This document shows, piece after piece, positions 45,723 to 53,598 of a DNA stretch of 64,000 nt. Source of the stretch: Synchiropus splendidus (Eukaryota; Chordata; Actinopteri; Syngnathiformes; Callionymidae). The DNA lies in contig NC_071334.1 of assembly GCF_027744825.2 (NCBI RefSeq), positions 38,347,937 through 38,411,936 of the forward strand, given 5' to 3'. The translations under genes and the position numbers were made by a program. The notes beneath the pieces are model-generated. The model saw nothing but the letters and a program-made list of their open reading frames with translations. It had not been told where the DNA came from and made no database searches. How positions within the stretch are numbered: position 1 is the stretch's first letter; each line of letters starts with the position of its first letter.

Positions 45723-47259
45723 CCGAGACCATGTGCCAGGATGGGTTCAGGGGGTAGGGGAAGACTATGTTAAAATGCACCCCGATCGAGTATTCCTGAA
45801 TAATCTCCTCCTTGTTATGGCCTGGGATGGTTCTAATCGTTCCTGGAAAAAGGGGATTGTTATGCCTTATACTCACCCCACCACCAGTGTTAGGTGGTCT
45901 AATTATGAACCTGGTGATTGTGCCCTTTGTGCTAAGCCCATTTTTGTCCTCATCTGGTCTGGTGATGCAAGGTACAAGCATGAGCACCGTCCTGAGCAAG
46001 CGGAGGTAGGAGCTGAACACCTGGTGGGCGGGATCGAATTAATGGGATCTGCCCCTTTCACGTTCTGCATGTGGTGCTGGGAGTCATGGGGGGGTCGATA
46101 TCAAATATTACGTAAAGACACCCACTGCAAGCCATGCATCTGTGGCCGAAGTGAGGGGGACTGGGCCGTGTGTGATACAGGCACCCCCTGGCAGATAAAC
46201 CCAGCACAATTTTTGGCGCTACGGCATCGTTTTCATTCAAACGATTGTCTCATGCAGCCCCCGCTTGCATTAAGGGCCAGTACTGTTGACTCCTGGAACT
46301 GCCCCATCCTGATATATCAGACTATGTGGACTACTAGTGATGATAAATTGTCATCGAAGTTCAAAAGGAAACTTTCAATGATCCCCAAGGATACCGCCAT
46401 GAAATGGGAAGACTTCCTCCCGTGGAAGTGGGAGGATGGCTTACATCTGTCTAGAGACGGAAGCCTATCTTTGCCAGGCTTTAGTTGGAGAAATTGGGAA
46501 TCCACCTCTTTGGGAAGGTGGTGGACCGAACAATTATGGCCCCAGGATAAGGAGGTGAAGGGGAAAGTGTACCACCCTGATGTGTACAACTACCCCCATT
46601 TATCCAACAATAAAAGGATTTTTACAACTTCTGGGACCTTGCCCAGACATCCTAATGAAGCAAAAGAAGTTAGGGTCTGCACTATAAAGCGTACTCTTAT
46701 TCTTGTTACTGAATGTGGCCCTCGAACAGTGCCCGGGGCGGCCCATGTCCTTATTGCGTCCACCCGCATCGCATGGTACCCGTTGGGGGTCTTCATAGAG
46801 GTGAAGACTGGAGATTTGATGATATTGACCAATGTCTCGATCCCGGTTGTGCCCGTAGCAAAAGAAAAATTGACTTGGTGGAGGTCAGCTTGGCTGAGGA
46901 AAAGATCTAAGCTAAGTCGTACTGGATTCTCTGAGGCTGTTCTGGATCTGGAGATGCCAGGCAACACATTTTTCCAGCAGCACCTGAGGCCCCGCCTAGC
47001 TGTATATGAGATTGGTCCAGAGGGGGAGAGGAATAATCCCAAAAACAGCCCAGCTATTATGAACCAATCAGGAGAAAAAAGGGAGTCCGAGTTGCAAGAA
47101 TTAATGCCACCGCCCTCTTCTCACCCACAGGATCTCAATAATCCTGGGTCAGAAGAGGAAGAGGCCCCTAAAAAACACGATAAGGGCAAACGGCCAGCTA
47201 ACGGTAAGCAATCGAGAATAGCCCGCCTTCTTAAAAGAAGGAAGGGAAAGAAGGAATAA
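45661..47259 (+). CDS. ORF-X of ERV-2: accessory protein (532 aa, intact)
   Basis: This is the continuous version of the gene broken in ERV-1. Its ATG lies inside the end of pol and its TAA shares an A with the env ATG (TAATG at 47257-47261). The N-terminal half is Trp/Cys-rich with CMWCW and CKPCICG clusters suited to zinc binding. The middle has beta-type hydrophobic stretches. The C-terminal 100 residues are Pro/Ser/Glu-rich and end in a strongly basic nuclear-signal-like tail. It stays open in a provirus that has lost pol and most of env, and it has diverged from ERV-1 while keeping its pattern, which supports a coding function. I do not recognise a family; a nuclear regulatory protein is a guess. 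Confidence 0.82.
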   Translation: MATGTTPSNFDLSVKIRMEANRDHVPGWVQGVGEDYVKMHPDRVFLNNLLLVMAWDGSNRSWKKGIVMPYTHPTTSVRWSNYEPGDCALCAKPIFVLIWSGDARYKHEHRPEQAEVGAEHLVGGIELMGSAPFTFCMWCWESWGGRYQILRKDTHCKPCICGRSEGDWAVCDTGTPWQINPAQFLALRHRFHSNDCLMQPPLALRASTVDSWNCPILIYQTMWTTSDDKLSSKFKRKLSMIPKDTAMKWEDFLPWKWEDGLHLSRDGSLSLPGFSWRNWESTSLGRWWTEQLWPQDKEVKGKVYHPDVYNYPHLSNNKRIFTTSGTLPRHPNEAKEVRVCTIKRTLILVTECGPRTVPGAAHVLIASTRIAWYPLGVFIEVKTGDLMILTNVSIPVVPVAKEKLTWWRSAWLRKRSKLSRTGFSEAVLDLEMPGNTFFQQHLRPRLAVYEIGPEGERNNPKNSPAIMNQSGEKRESELQELMPPPSSHPQDLNNPGSEEEEAPKKHDKGKRPANGKQSRIARLLKRRKGKKE

Positions 47260-48233
47260 TGAATTTATGGGACAAATTCTGGTATTGGAAAGCTAGGCGC
47301 TGGTGGCAATTTAAGGCAAGACAACAATTGGCATATAAAGATCAAGCCAAGGACATGCAACACCAGACGCCAGCTACAATTTCCAGGAAACAAATGAAAC
47401 GAGACAAAATGATCAAGGAATGGGAGAAAACCACTAGGATGTCCCCCTTGAGTCTTTTTATAATTGGAATGTTATTATTCATACTAATATTAGTGATAGC
47501 CTCATGGTCAAATATAGTCTATGAACACATGACCCATACTAGCAGTGTCACCCGACGTTGGAAATTAAAAACAGTACACTGTAAAAACTGCACCATTCAG
47601 ACTCCAGAAACTAGAGAAATACCCCTACCAATTGCAACAGAGAAAAATGGCACTCAATTTGATCAAGCTTTATGGATGAGACAAGCAGCTGTCTATCTAA
47701 ATATACACGGAGCTGTAAGTGGCACGTGTCAATATGCTGAGCAAAAATCTGCTGAAAAGGAAATGACAGGTCGGGCTGTCACCGCAAAACCCAGACAGAG
47801 ACAGCGCCAGAGTGTGAAAAGCTCTGTGAACAAAATCACAGAAGCAGCTACTATTTTGACAGCTACCATGATGACAATTGCCCCCACTATAAATAGTCAG
47901 GAAGTGAAGAGTCAGGTGACCGTCAAGACACTAAAACGGAGCACGTGGCAGAGGTGGTCCGCCGCCGCCCCGGCAAAAGCTTCCAAGCCGAAGAGGAAGT
48001 CAGGCAAGTCCGCCAGTTCTGGACCGAGTGTTCGCGAGCGCATTGTCAAGATCGTGTCCGCCTCCAACGAGCGTGGAGGTGTGTCACTGGCCGCCATCAA
48101 GAAAGCTCTGGCCGCCGGTGAATACGATGTGGAGAAGAACAATGCTCGCGTCAAGCTCGCCATCAAGAAACTGTTGGCTAATGGTGTCGTGATCCAGACC
48201 AAGGGCACCGGAGCATCGGATATTTCAAGATGA
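47259..48233 (+). CDS. Env-leader / linker-histone H1 fusion ORF (324 aa)
   Basis: Residues 1 to about 225 are the ERV Env leader: a Trp-rich basic N-terminus, the membrane anchor at about residues 61-83, then a Thr-rich segment. Just before the join, a ~50-nt viral segment (47892-47940) repeats a piece that in ERV-1 env lies earlier, so the viral part was itself rearranged. From about residue 228 the protein is a linker histone: a basic Ala/Lys/Pro arm, then the winged-helix globular domain ([36 protein letters not shown]). A one-base loss relative to the usual H1 continuation after GTGAS shifts the frame and gives the stop DISR at 48233. Whether the chimera is expressed is unknown. Confidence 0.85.
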   Translation: MNLWDKFWYWKARRWWQFKARQQLAYKDQAKDMQHQTPATISRKQMKRDKMIKEWEKTTRMSPLSLFIIGMLLFILILVIASWSNIVYEHMTHTSSVTRRWKLKTVHCKNCTIQTPETREIPLPIATEKNGTQFDQALWMRQAAVYLNIHGAVSGTCQYAEQKSAEKEMTGRAVTAKPRQRQRQSVKSSVNKITEAATILTATMMTIAPTINSQEVKSQVTVKTLKRSTWQRWSAAAPAKASKPKRKSGKSASSGPSVRERIVKIVSASNERGGVSLAAIKKALAAGEYDVEKNNARVKLAIKKLLANGVVIQTKGTGASDISR

Positions 48234-48288
48234 ACAAGAAAGAAGCGCCCAAGACTAAAAAAGCCGCTCCTAAAACCAAGGAGGACGC
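47942..48288 (+). pseudogene. Captured host linker histone H1 fragment
   Basis: A GC-rich insert in AT-rich viral sequence. TGGCAGAGGTGG (47946-47957) resembles the first codons of H1 genes after their ATG; the globular domain follows at about 48025-48220, and the C-terminal [16 protein letters not shown] tail lies in the shifted frame to about 48288. Replication-type H1 genes lack introns, so a cDNA origin is not provable from this piece alone, but its neighbours support it. Base composition and codon use (CGC, GTC, GCC) differ sharply from env. Confidence 0.93.
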
Positions 48289-48854
48289 TGCAGAAAACAG
48301 CAGCCACTTGATTCGGCTCGAGGGCAGCCAACTGGCACTATATTATGAAGACCCCAACACGAAGAGGCATAGTGTGACTGTGCCGTATGAACCGCCTCAG
48401 CTTGGCTCTCGCCATACGACCATTTTGCTGTCACACATGTGCATCAGACCTCATGCTCACTCTCAAGGGGCCAACATGTATTTGGAAAAAGCCGGGGAGT
48501 TGAAGCTGCTGCTGGCGGAGAAGGAGCAGGCTTCTGGGTCGGTGCACTGCTTCAGCAAAGACGACGGGGCTCTGTTTGTGGAGGCTGTTCCCCAGACCGA
48601 CATCAGCCGGAGGTTCACTGCTTTCCAGTATGAGCTGGTCCCCAGGCAGGGTCCTGGCGTGCACATGTACACACGCCTGCACTCAGGTCCAGATATGAAG
48701 ACCAAGGTATCGGCTACAAAAGTACCTGAGGGGGAAGCGAATAAGGAAAACCTCAGGATTAAATTTATGACCTTAATATGGTTGTTCGGCACCATCATAA
48801 TAATATATGAATCACTTAATTTTAAAATTACCTACTTCTCCAACAGAGAAGATT

Positions 48855-48894
<40 letters not shown>

Positions 48895-49039
48895 GGCCAA
48901 GCTAACAGAGGGACTTGCATGGATGGAGTCAACACTTACAACTGTCAGTGCCCTCCAGAGTGGACTGGCCAACACTGTACAGAGGATGTGGATGAGTGCC
49001 GCCTTCAGCCAAATACTTGTCAAAATGGAGAAAGGTTGA
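48230..49039 (+). CDS. Mosaic ORF: H1 tail / p53 / meteorin / viral / 28S / (Notch, other frame) (269 aa)
   Basis: One open frame across several joins. Residues 1-19 are H1 tail, ~20-71 p53 DNA-binding domain, ~70-158 meteorin, ~158-208 viral post-env sequence, and ~209-224 are read through a 28S rRNA piece. The remainder crosses Notch EGF sequence in the wrong frame for Notch. H1 tail, p53 and meteorin are in frame with one another. Keeping three host fragments open in one frame may be chance or may reflect selection while the element moved. The frame has no obvious start signal beyond an internal Met, so translation is uncertain. Confidence 0.6.
48289..48442 (+). pseudogene. tp53: Captured p53 DNA-binding-domain fragment
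   Basis: About 50 codons, with [30 protein letters not shown] and TTILLSHMC, match the central DNA-binding domain of fish-type p53; p63 and p73 differ at the NTKRHSV positions. The fragment crosses the site that is the exon 6/7 boundary in human TP53 (after the PPE/PPQ codon) without an intron, which points to spliced mRNA. It ends at the ATGTGC (Met-Cys) codons, where meteorin sequence begins. It lacks the rest of the domain, so no p53 activity is expected. Confidence 0.88.
48437..48703 (+). pseudogene. Captured meteorin-family (METRN/METRNL) fragment
   Basis: Residues [37 protein letters not shown] and [17 protein letters not shown] match the conserved N-terminal core of meteorin and meteorin-like, secreted growth-factor-like proteins. 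I cannot decide between METRN and METRNL, because motifs of both appear. The signal peptide and C-terminal part are missing. It joins p53 at a shared TGC and returns to viral sequence near AAGGTATCGG (48704). Confidence 0.8.
48855..48902 (+). rRNA. Captured 28S rRNA fragment (48 nt)
   Basis: The stretch contains AGTTACCACAGGGATAACTG and TGTGGCGGCCAAGC, a nearly universally conserved segment of large-subunit rRNA near the peptidyl-transferase region, in sense orientation. It begins at GGTGTC, sharing GGTGT with viral sequence, and ends at CCAAGC before the Notch piece. It is far too short to be an rRNA gene; it is a transcript fragment. Confidence 0.93.
48904..49029 (+). pseudogene. Captured Notch EGF-repeat fragment
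   Basis: In phase with 48904 the sequence encodes the end of one EGF repeat and the start of the next: [39 protein letters not shown]. The cysteine spacing and the DVDEC calcium-binding start are typical of Notch; the PPEWTGQ motif is closest to vertebrate Notch1/2. It is out of frame with the mosaic ORF. Viral sequence resumes at about 49030 exactly where it was left before the 28S piece, so 28S plus Notch is a clean insertion. Confidence 0.85.
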
Positions 49040-49163
49040 AACAACCACTATAATAACAGAAAAATACATCCTAATCAGTGCCAAGGCATTGGTTTATGAC
49101 ATCACTGAAGGATTGACTAAATGGCAAAATGATACAATGTTACAGAACGATGCACTGAGCTCC

Positions 49164-49379
49164 ATGGCTTATTACCCACGTTACATTATACACCCAAAAG
49201 TGTTTGAACACTGCACGGATCCAGGAGATAGTGTTTGGACTATCTTCTGGATGATGCTGACATGGGCATACATTGGAGCAGACATACTGATGTTCCATCT
49301 ACGTCAACAGGAAACTGAAGGTAACACCTCCATCTACAAGCACACAGGCAAAGCTGCGCAGGAAGTATCTTACATTTAG
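49164..49379 (+). CDS. Small hydrophobic accessory ORF, ERV-2 copy (71 aa)
   Basis: Homologue of 30334-30543: WTIFWMMLTWAYIGAD hydrophobic core and a polar tail with HLRQQ. The frame is open further upstream to 48996, but only the part from ATG 49164 matches ERV-1. It ends 11 bp before the ATG of the membrane-protein gene. Function unknown. Confidence 0.5.
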   Translation: MAYYPRYIIHPKVFEHCTDPGDSVWTIFWMMLTWAYIGADILMFHLRQQETEGNTSIYKHTGKAAQEVSYI

Positions 49380-49390
49380 TCGCACTGAGC

Positions 49391-50018
49391 ATGGCAAGCA
49401 ACCAGACGAACAACACCGGGTATGACCCAGCAAATCCTCCTCAGGTAGGGACAGATTTTATTGATCTTATGATACTGTCCATGTTACAAGTAGTATTTGT
49501 TCCTCCATTACACAAGCAAAAAACGTGCCTAGGGTGCATCTTTGGATTAGTAGTAGGATGCATTCGTTTTTTAGTTAGGAAAGTAACCCCTTTACACACA
49601 TCATTCGGCCTCATTGGAGTCGCTGCATTGGCTTTGGCCGACCGCGGTCACTGTAGTATACATTCTGGACAGTTTGTACACCGAATTGACTTTACTATTT
49701 TGCACAGATTCTCAGTGCACCTATTGCAATATAGCAGGAACAGTGATATATCTTGTACTCATAGGTTTATTGCTGACATTAATTTGGTCAACCCTGGGGA
49801 GGTATAAAAAGGCAGCACTAAATCTTACAGGGCAATGGATGATTCTGATGATATGGGTCCTGATTAAAAAATTAGCTGGAGGAACTTCCTTGTATGTCTC
49901 TATGTTTTATATAGGTTATCTGATGGGGACTTGTTATCCCATGAAATTATGGAAAACTCCTAACGACATTAGGTTGTTTGGAATGGCGTCTGCTGTTAGT
50001 AGACCTTCTCAAAATTGA
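49391..50018 (+). pseudogene. Multi-span membrane accessory gene of ERV-2 (frameshifted)
   Basis: Starts at ATG 49391 (MASNQTNN), like the intact ERV-1 gene. A net 23-bp loss around 49617-49630 relative to ERV-1 puts the two halves in different frames, 49391-49807 and 49614-50018. The first half keeps two hydrophobic segments and the second the remaining ones. It is probably inactive, although the second half has its own Met. Confidence 0.75.
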
Positions 50019-50027
50019 CATTTTGTA

Positions 50028-51992
50028 ATGTTTCTGCAGGGCCCAATTGTGATTACGGACGGGAACGACAAGGCGGATCAATGGGATCCATGGGGCACAA
50101 AGGAGACGAATGTGCTGGTAGCTCTGGATGTGATCATGGAGCCCCTTGATCCTAAAACCAAAGTCCGCCCTGCAGACATAGGACGCCGCAGAGTTTTTAG
50201 TTGGGGACCCTCCACCAAAATGATGATGATGAGGAATAAGCCCCTCATGAGATTTACAGCAAAAGTATCACGCGGCGTCGTCACTCAAGATCACCGAAAG
50301 AAGGTCCAAAAGATATGGGTGCCCCTCGAAATCAAACCAACGAGAAAGATCGTGTGGTCATTTGAAAAAGAGACCCCGTTCATCCTCCAGGCATGGCCAC
50401 GTTTCGTGGTAATGTGCCAGGAGAATGAGCCATTAGTACACTGGCTTCCAGTGGTATGTGCCGAACACTGGGAGTTCACATTCCCAGGGGATGATAAGCT
50501 GCCCCCATTGACCACGTACGCCCTTAGGGTGTACCACTGTACTATAGGACCTGGGCAGACATCCTGGATTGAACAGGGAGGATTTCATCCTCCATATGTG
50601 GTGCAGGGAATGGTGTTAAAAACGGAACAGGTGGGAGAAGTGTATGATAAAGATTTGGGGTTCATTAGTCCCGCTAGACCTTGGGGGCCGGGAAACATAC
50701 AGCCAGGTTACCGACGTCCAGGGGACCAGATTCACCTCCGTGACCCAAACTTACTGATGGTGACTCAGTGGCTAAGAGACGATGTGAGCGTGTATGAGGA
50801 CTGGGAGGACTTGATACTCAGTGAACATGGTAGATTATGGCATGGGGGGTTTCGTCTACACCATTATCAGGGAGGATTTTGCCCTCATGGTTACTTCGAG
50901 TGGATGAGCAAATTATTGAAAAATAGAACAACAGTGCCCACCGCATTGGGGTGGCATGTTCAAGGACCAGTCTCATGGCAGAATTTTGCCCAACTGGTAA
51001 TAAGCGGAAATGAGAAAGAAGCTCTGGCTGTGTTGAAGGGAGAACGTGACTGGAGGCGCCCTGCTATGCTCGAGCAGCACAAGCAGAGATTTAGGCGCGG
51101 TGGGAGGCCCTTTCCTCGGAGAACAAATCCGGCGAGACGCTGGGTAGAGAGAGCTGCGACATCCAGAAGCGGTTGGGTATTTCAGTTTGCTTCGCCTCCT
51201 GGGCAGGGGAACAACTGTCTGTCTGATACAGGACCATCTGCTAACTCGGATTCGGGAGCTAGTCCCGCCCCAAGGGCACCCAGACGTTCAAGGGCCTCCG
51301 TGTCCGTACCAGCGTACGTACACCTGCAGTCCTTTCCTCGATCACAGCAGAGTGACACCTCGCTAACTGAAGGTGAGACGGATGAAGAAAATCCGAAAGA
51401 TCAATCAAAATCTCCGGAAGACACCGGTGCAACAAATTGCAACTATTGTGAAGGTAATGTAATGACTCTTAAAAATCTACTCCTATGTAAACATGAGGGC
51501 CATGTCCTGAAAAATTGTCATCAATGTGGGTTAAATATGATAAAAAACAAATTTGTCTTCCCAGACTCAAAACAGCTCACAGATGTCCCAGCTAATGTTA
51601 CCTCCACGGGGTCGGCTGACCCTGTGAACACATCTTCAGGGTCGGCTGATCCTGTGAACACATCATCTCCGGTGCGTCCGAATACCCCCAGAGTTTCGAC
51701 CCCTGTTACGCCTGAGCGGAACGAATACTCTCCTACCACCCCCCGAGCTGAGAGTCCAGATCCCACCATGCCTAATCGTCCGAGCAGAGGAAGCGACCTC
51801 ACTCCTCCTTCAACGCACGCCGCCACGACATCTACCGGTAGAGGCAAGGAGTCTGCACAGAAATTGATCGACTACTATATGAATGTGCTGAGAAGGCTGA
51901 AGGAGGAAGAATTGAAGGAGCTTGAGTCCCGAATGAATGAAAAAGATGAGAAAGATGAAGAAGATGAATCGATGGACTTAGACAAATGGTGA
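50028..51992 (+). CDS. Tas-like 3' ORF of ERV-2, putative transactivator (654 aa, intact)
   Basis: Homologous along its length to the 663-residue ERV-1 protein: a Trp-rich N-terminal region, a basic Arg/Pro segment (GGRPFPRRTNPARRW), a zinc-type CNYC / CKHEGH / CHQCG cluster around 51438-51530, a Pro/Ser/Thr-rich linker with a short in-frame repeat (GSADPVNTSS twice at about 51610-51665), and an acidic C-terminus ending MDLDKW. A splice-acceptor-like TTTCTGCAG|G lies just after the start (AG at 50038). It remains open although gag, pol and env are broken. Confidence 0.8.
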   Translation: MFLQGPIVITDGNDKADQWDPWGTKETNVLVALDVIMEPLDPKTKVRPADIGRRRVFSWGPSTKMMMMRNKPLMRFTAKVSRGVVTQDHRKKVQKIWVPLEIKPTRKIVWSFEKETPFILQAWPRFVVMCQENEPLVHWLPVVCAEHWEFTFPGDDKLPPLTTYALRVYHCTIGPGQTSWIEQGGFHPPYVVQGMVLKTEQVGEVYDKDLGFISPARPWGPGNIQPGYRRPGDQIHLRDPNLLMVTQWLRDDVSVYEDWEDLILSEHGRLWHGGFRLHHYQGGFCPHGYFEWMSKLLKNRTTVPTALGWHVQGPVSWQNFAQLVISGNEKEALAVLKGERDWRRPAMLEQHKQRFRRGGRPFPRRTNPARRWVERAATSRSGWVFQFASPPGQGNNCLSDTGPSANSDSGASPAPRAPRRSRASVSVPAYVHLQSFPRSQQSDTSLTEGETDEENPKDQSKSPEDTGATNCNYCEGNVMTLKNLLLCKHEGHVLKNCHQCGLNMIKNKFVFPDSKQLTDVPANVTSTGSADPVNTSSGSADPVNTSSPVRPNTPRVSTPVTPERNEYSPTTPRAESPDPTMPNRPSRGSDLTPPSTHAATTSTGRGKESAQKLIDYYMNVLRRLKEEELKELESRMNEKDEKDEEDESMDLDKW

Positions 51993-52006
51993 AGGAGGAT
52001 ATTTTC

Positions 52007-52015
52007 GGAGGGGGA
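52007..52015 (+). other. 3' polypurine tract of ERV-2
   Basis: GGAGGGGGA immediately precedes the 3' LTR; identical to ERV-1. Confidence 0.92.
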
Positions 52016-53593
52016 TGTTGTATATACTGGAAAATCGAAAATATTATAACCATGCTTTACACTTATTATGAGCACTTATTGAATCTGTATGCTTTGCACT
52101 TTTGAACTTGCAGGGCATGCTCTAACCTCAGGGTGAATTTGTAAGCAGAACATGTTTTTAAGCCGAGCTTGCGATTATGGTTAACACTTAGAAGGAACGT
52201 TGTATTAATAGAACCTTGTGGTCTTCACTTAGAACATAAGTTACATTTATCAAAACAATGAAACTAACACTCAGCATGTTCAAAGAATCTAAAACATCTG
52301 CATAAGACATAAGGGGTGTCTCTAATGAAGTTAAAACTTTCCACTAAGGACGACAGCTAGAACACGTGATGAAAATTAAAACTTTCCACTGAAGATGACA
52401 AGAACACGTCACCCATTAATGACGCATTGGGGGATTGTTTATTGAAATCGGCAATGTTGCTATAAAGGTCTAGGATAAACTGACCTCTCGCTCTCGCTCT
52501 TGATCCACGCTTTTGGCTTCATCCGTTTGCTGTAAGGTCTTGTATCTTAACTTGGGACGGTGCTCTTGCTCTTGCTCTTAGACCATTTGATTTAACTCTT
52601 TTTGTTGTTCTCTTATGGTTTTTTATTATTGATTGGTTGATTTTTATGATTAATTCTTTTGACTTATCTCTTTTATTGCATATACTTTGAATATATTTTT
52701 TAGGATCTTTGACTTAATCCTTTTTATTCTGTATGCATTTTGATTATATGATTTTTGACATTTATGTATGTGCACTAGCGTCTGGCAGTGCCTTTGACTT
52801 TGTTGGGTATTAGCGTCTGGCAATACCCTTGAGTTTATTGATGTTTATTGATTTTATTGCTTTTATTATCCTTTTTTGAATTTTATTGTTTTATTACCCT
52901 TTTATCATTTTTGTATTGAATTTGATTCTTTATTGATTTTACTGTTTTGTTATCCTTTTTATCAATTTTTTGGAGAAATACTTTTGACATAAAAACAAAA
53001 TAAAACTGAGTACGAATTAAGTACTGAAAAGGCACAACGGCATTGATCCCTGACTACTAAAGAATCGACTGGCTCCTGTACTACCATCAACTGGGTTATA
53101 GGTGAGTTAATGCTGGATTGAATTAATGTTTGATTCCCTTTCCTGTGCACATGTAGTGAATGTCTCGACTGGTAGCATTATTCCATCCTGAATTATTATG
53201 TCAATGATAAAGTGGTAGTTCAGAAGGCTGAGGTAATATTTTATTTAAGGAATGGATTGAGGATCTAATCATGTGTCCCTAAACGAAGCTAAGTAAAGAG
53301 ACTACGGTAGAATGTGTAGCATTGTAAGGTCATAAACCTGTTTCTCAACAGGTCGGGCGAATTAAATAACCCGCTCAGTGAAGCGCCGACACTACTCACT
53401 AATATAATAGGTGAAGTTGATACATCTATTATAGTTTTAGAACCGTGTCTGCAACAAGAGGCTGACTGAGTTGACCACACGAGGGGGCCCTTTACCAGAG
53501 AGGCAAAGGGAGGTAGTGTACTCGGAACTAGGGACGGCTTGTTACAGCCAATTGCCCTGTACACAAAACCTTGAAATCCAAACCCGAGCGACA
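52016..53593 (+). repeat. ERV-2 3' LTR (1578 bp)
   Basis: Matches the 5' LTR apart from 7 substitutions and the missing second 40-bp unit. It has TATAAAG at 52461, the hairpin pair at 52772-52828, AATAAA at 52999-53004, and ends CGAGCGACA before the CAGAA duplication. Confidence 0.95.
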
Positions 53594-53598
53594 CAGAA
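53594..53598. other. Target-site duplication of ERV-2, right copy (CAGAA)
   Basis: CAGAA follows the LTR and continues into CATGAAATTTTAACC of the satellite. Confidence 0.93.

Larger units (their letters stand above)
39666..53593 (+). mobile_element. ERV-2: defective sister provirus carrying captured host sequences, 13.93 kb
   Basis: It has the same gene order and termini as ERV-1 but belongs to a different subfamily: its U3 is largely different, and gag is recognisably similar yet diverged. LTRs of 1618 and 1578 bp differ by 7 substitutions and one 40-bp unit, so insertion is recent. Relative to ERV-1 it lacks about 2.8 kb of pol and about 4 kb of env. In their place it holds H1, p53 and meteorin fragments, and a 28S rRNA plus Notch insert lies further 3'. 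ORF-X and the Tas-like ORF remain open. It could only have moved with proteins supplied by a helper such as an ERV-1-like virus. Confidence 0.95.

Noticed and set aside
48855..48902. A functional rRNA gene
   Set aside because: Only 48 nt match 28S rRNA and both edges join unrelated sequence, so it is a captured fragment.
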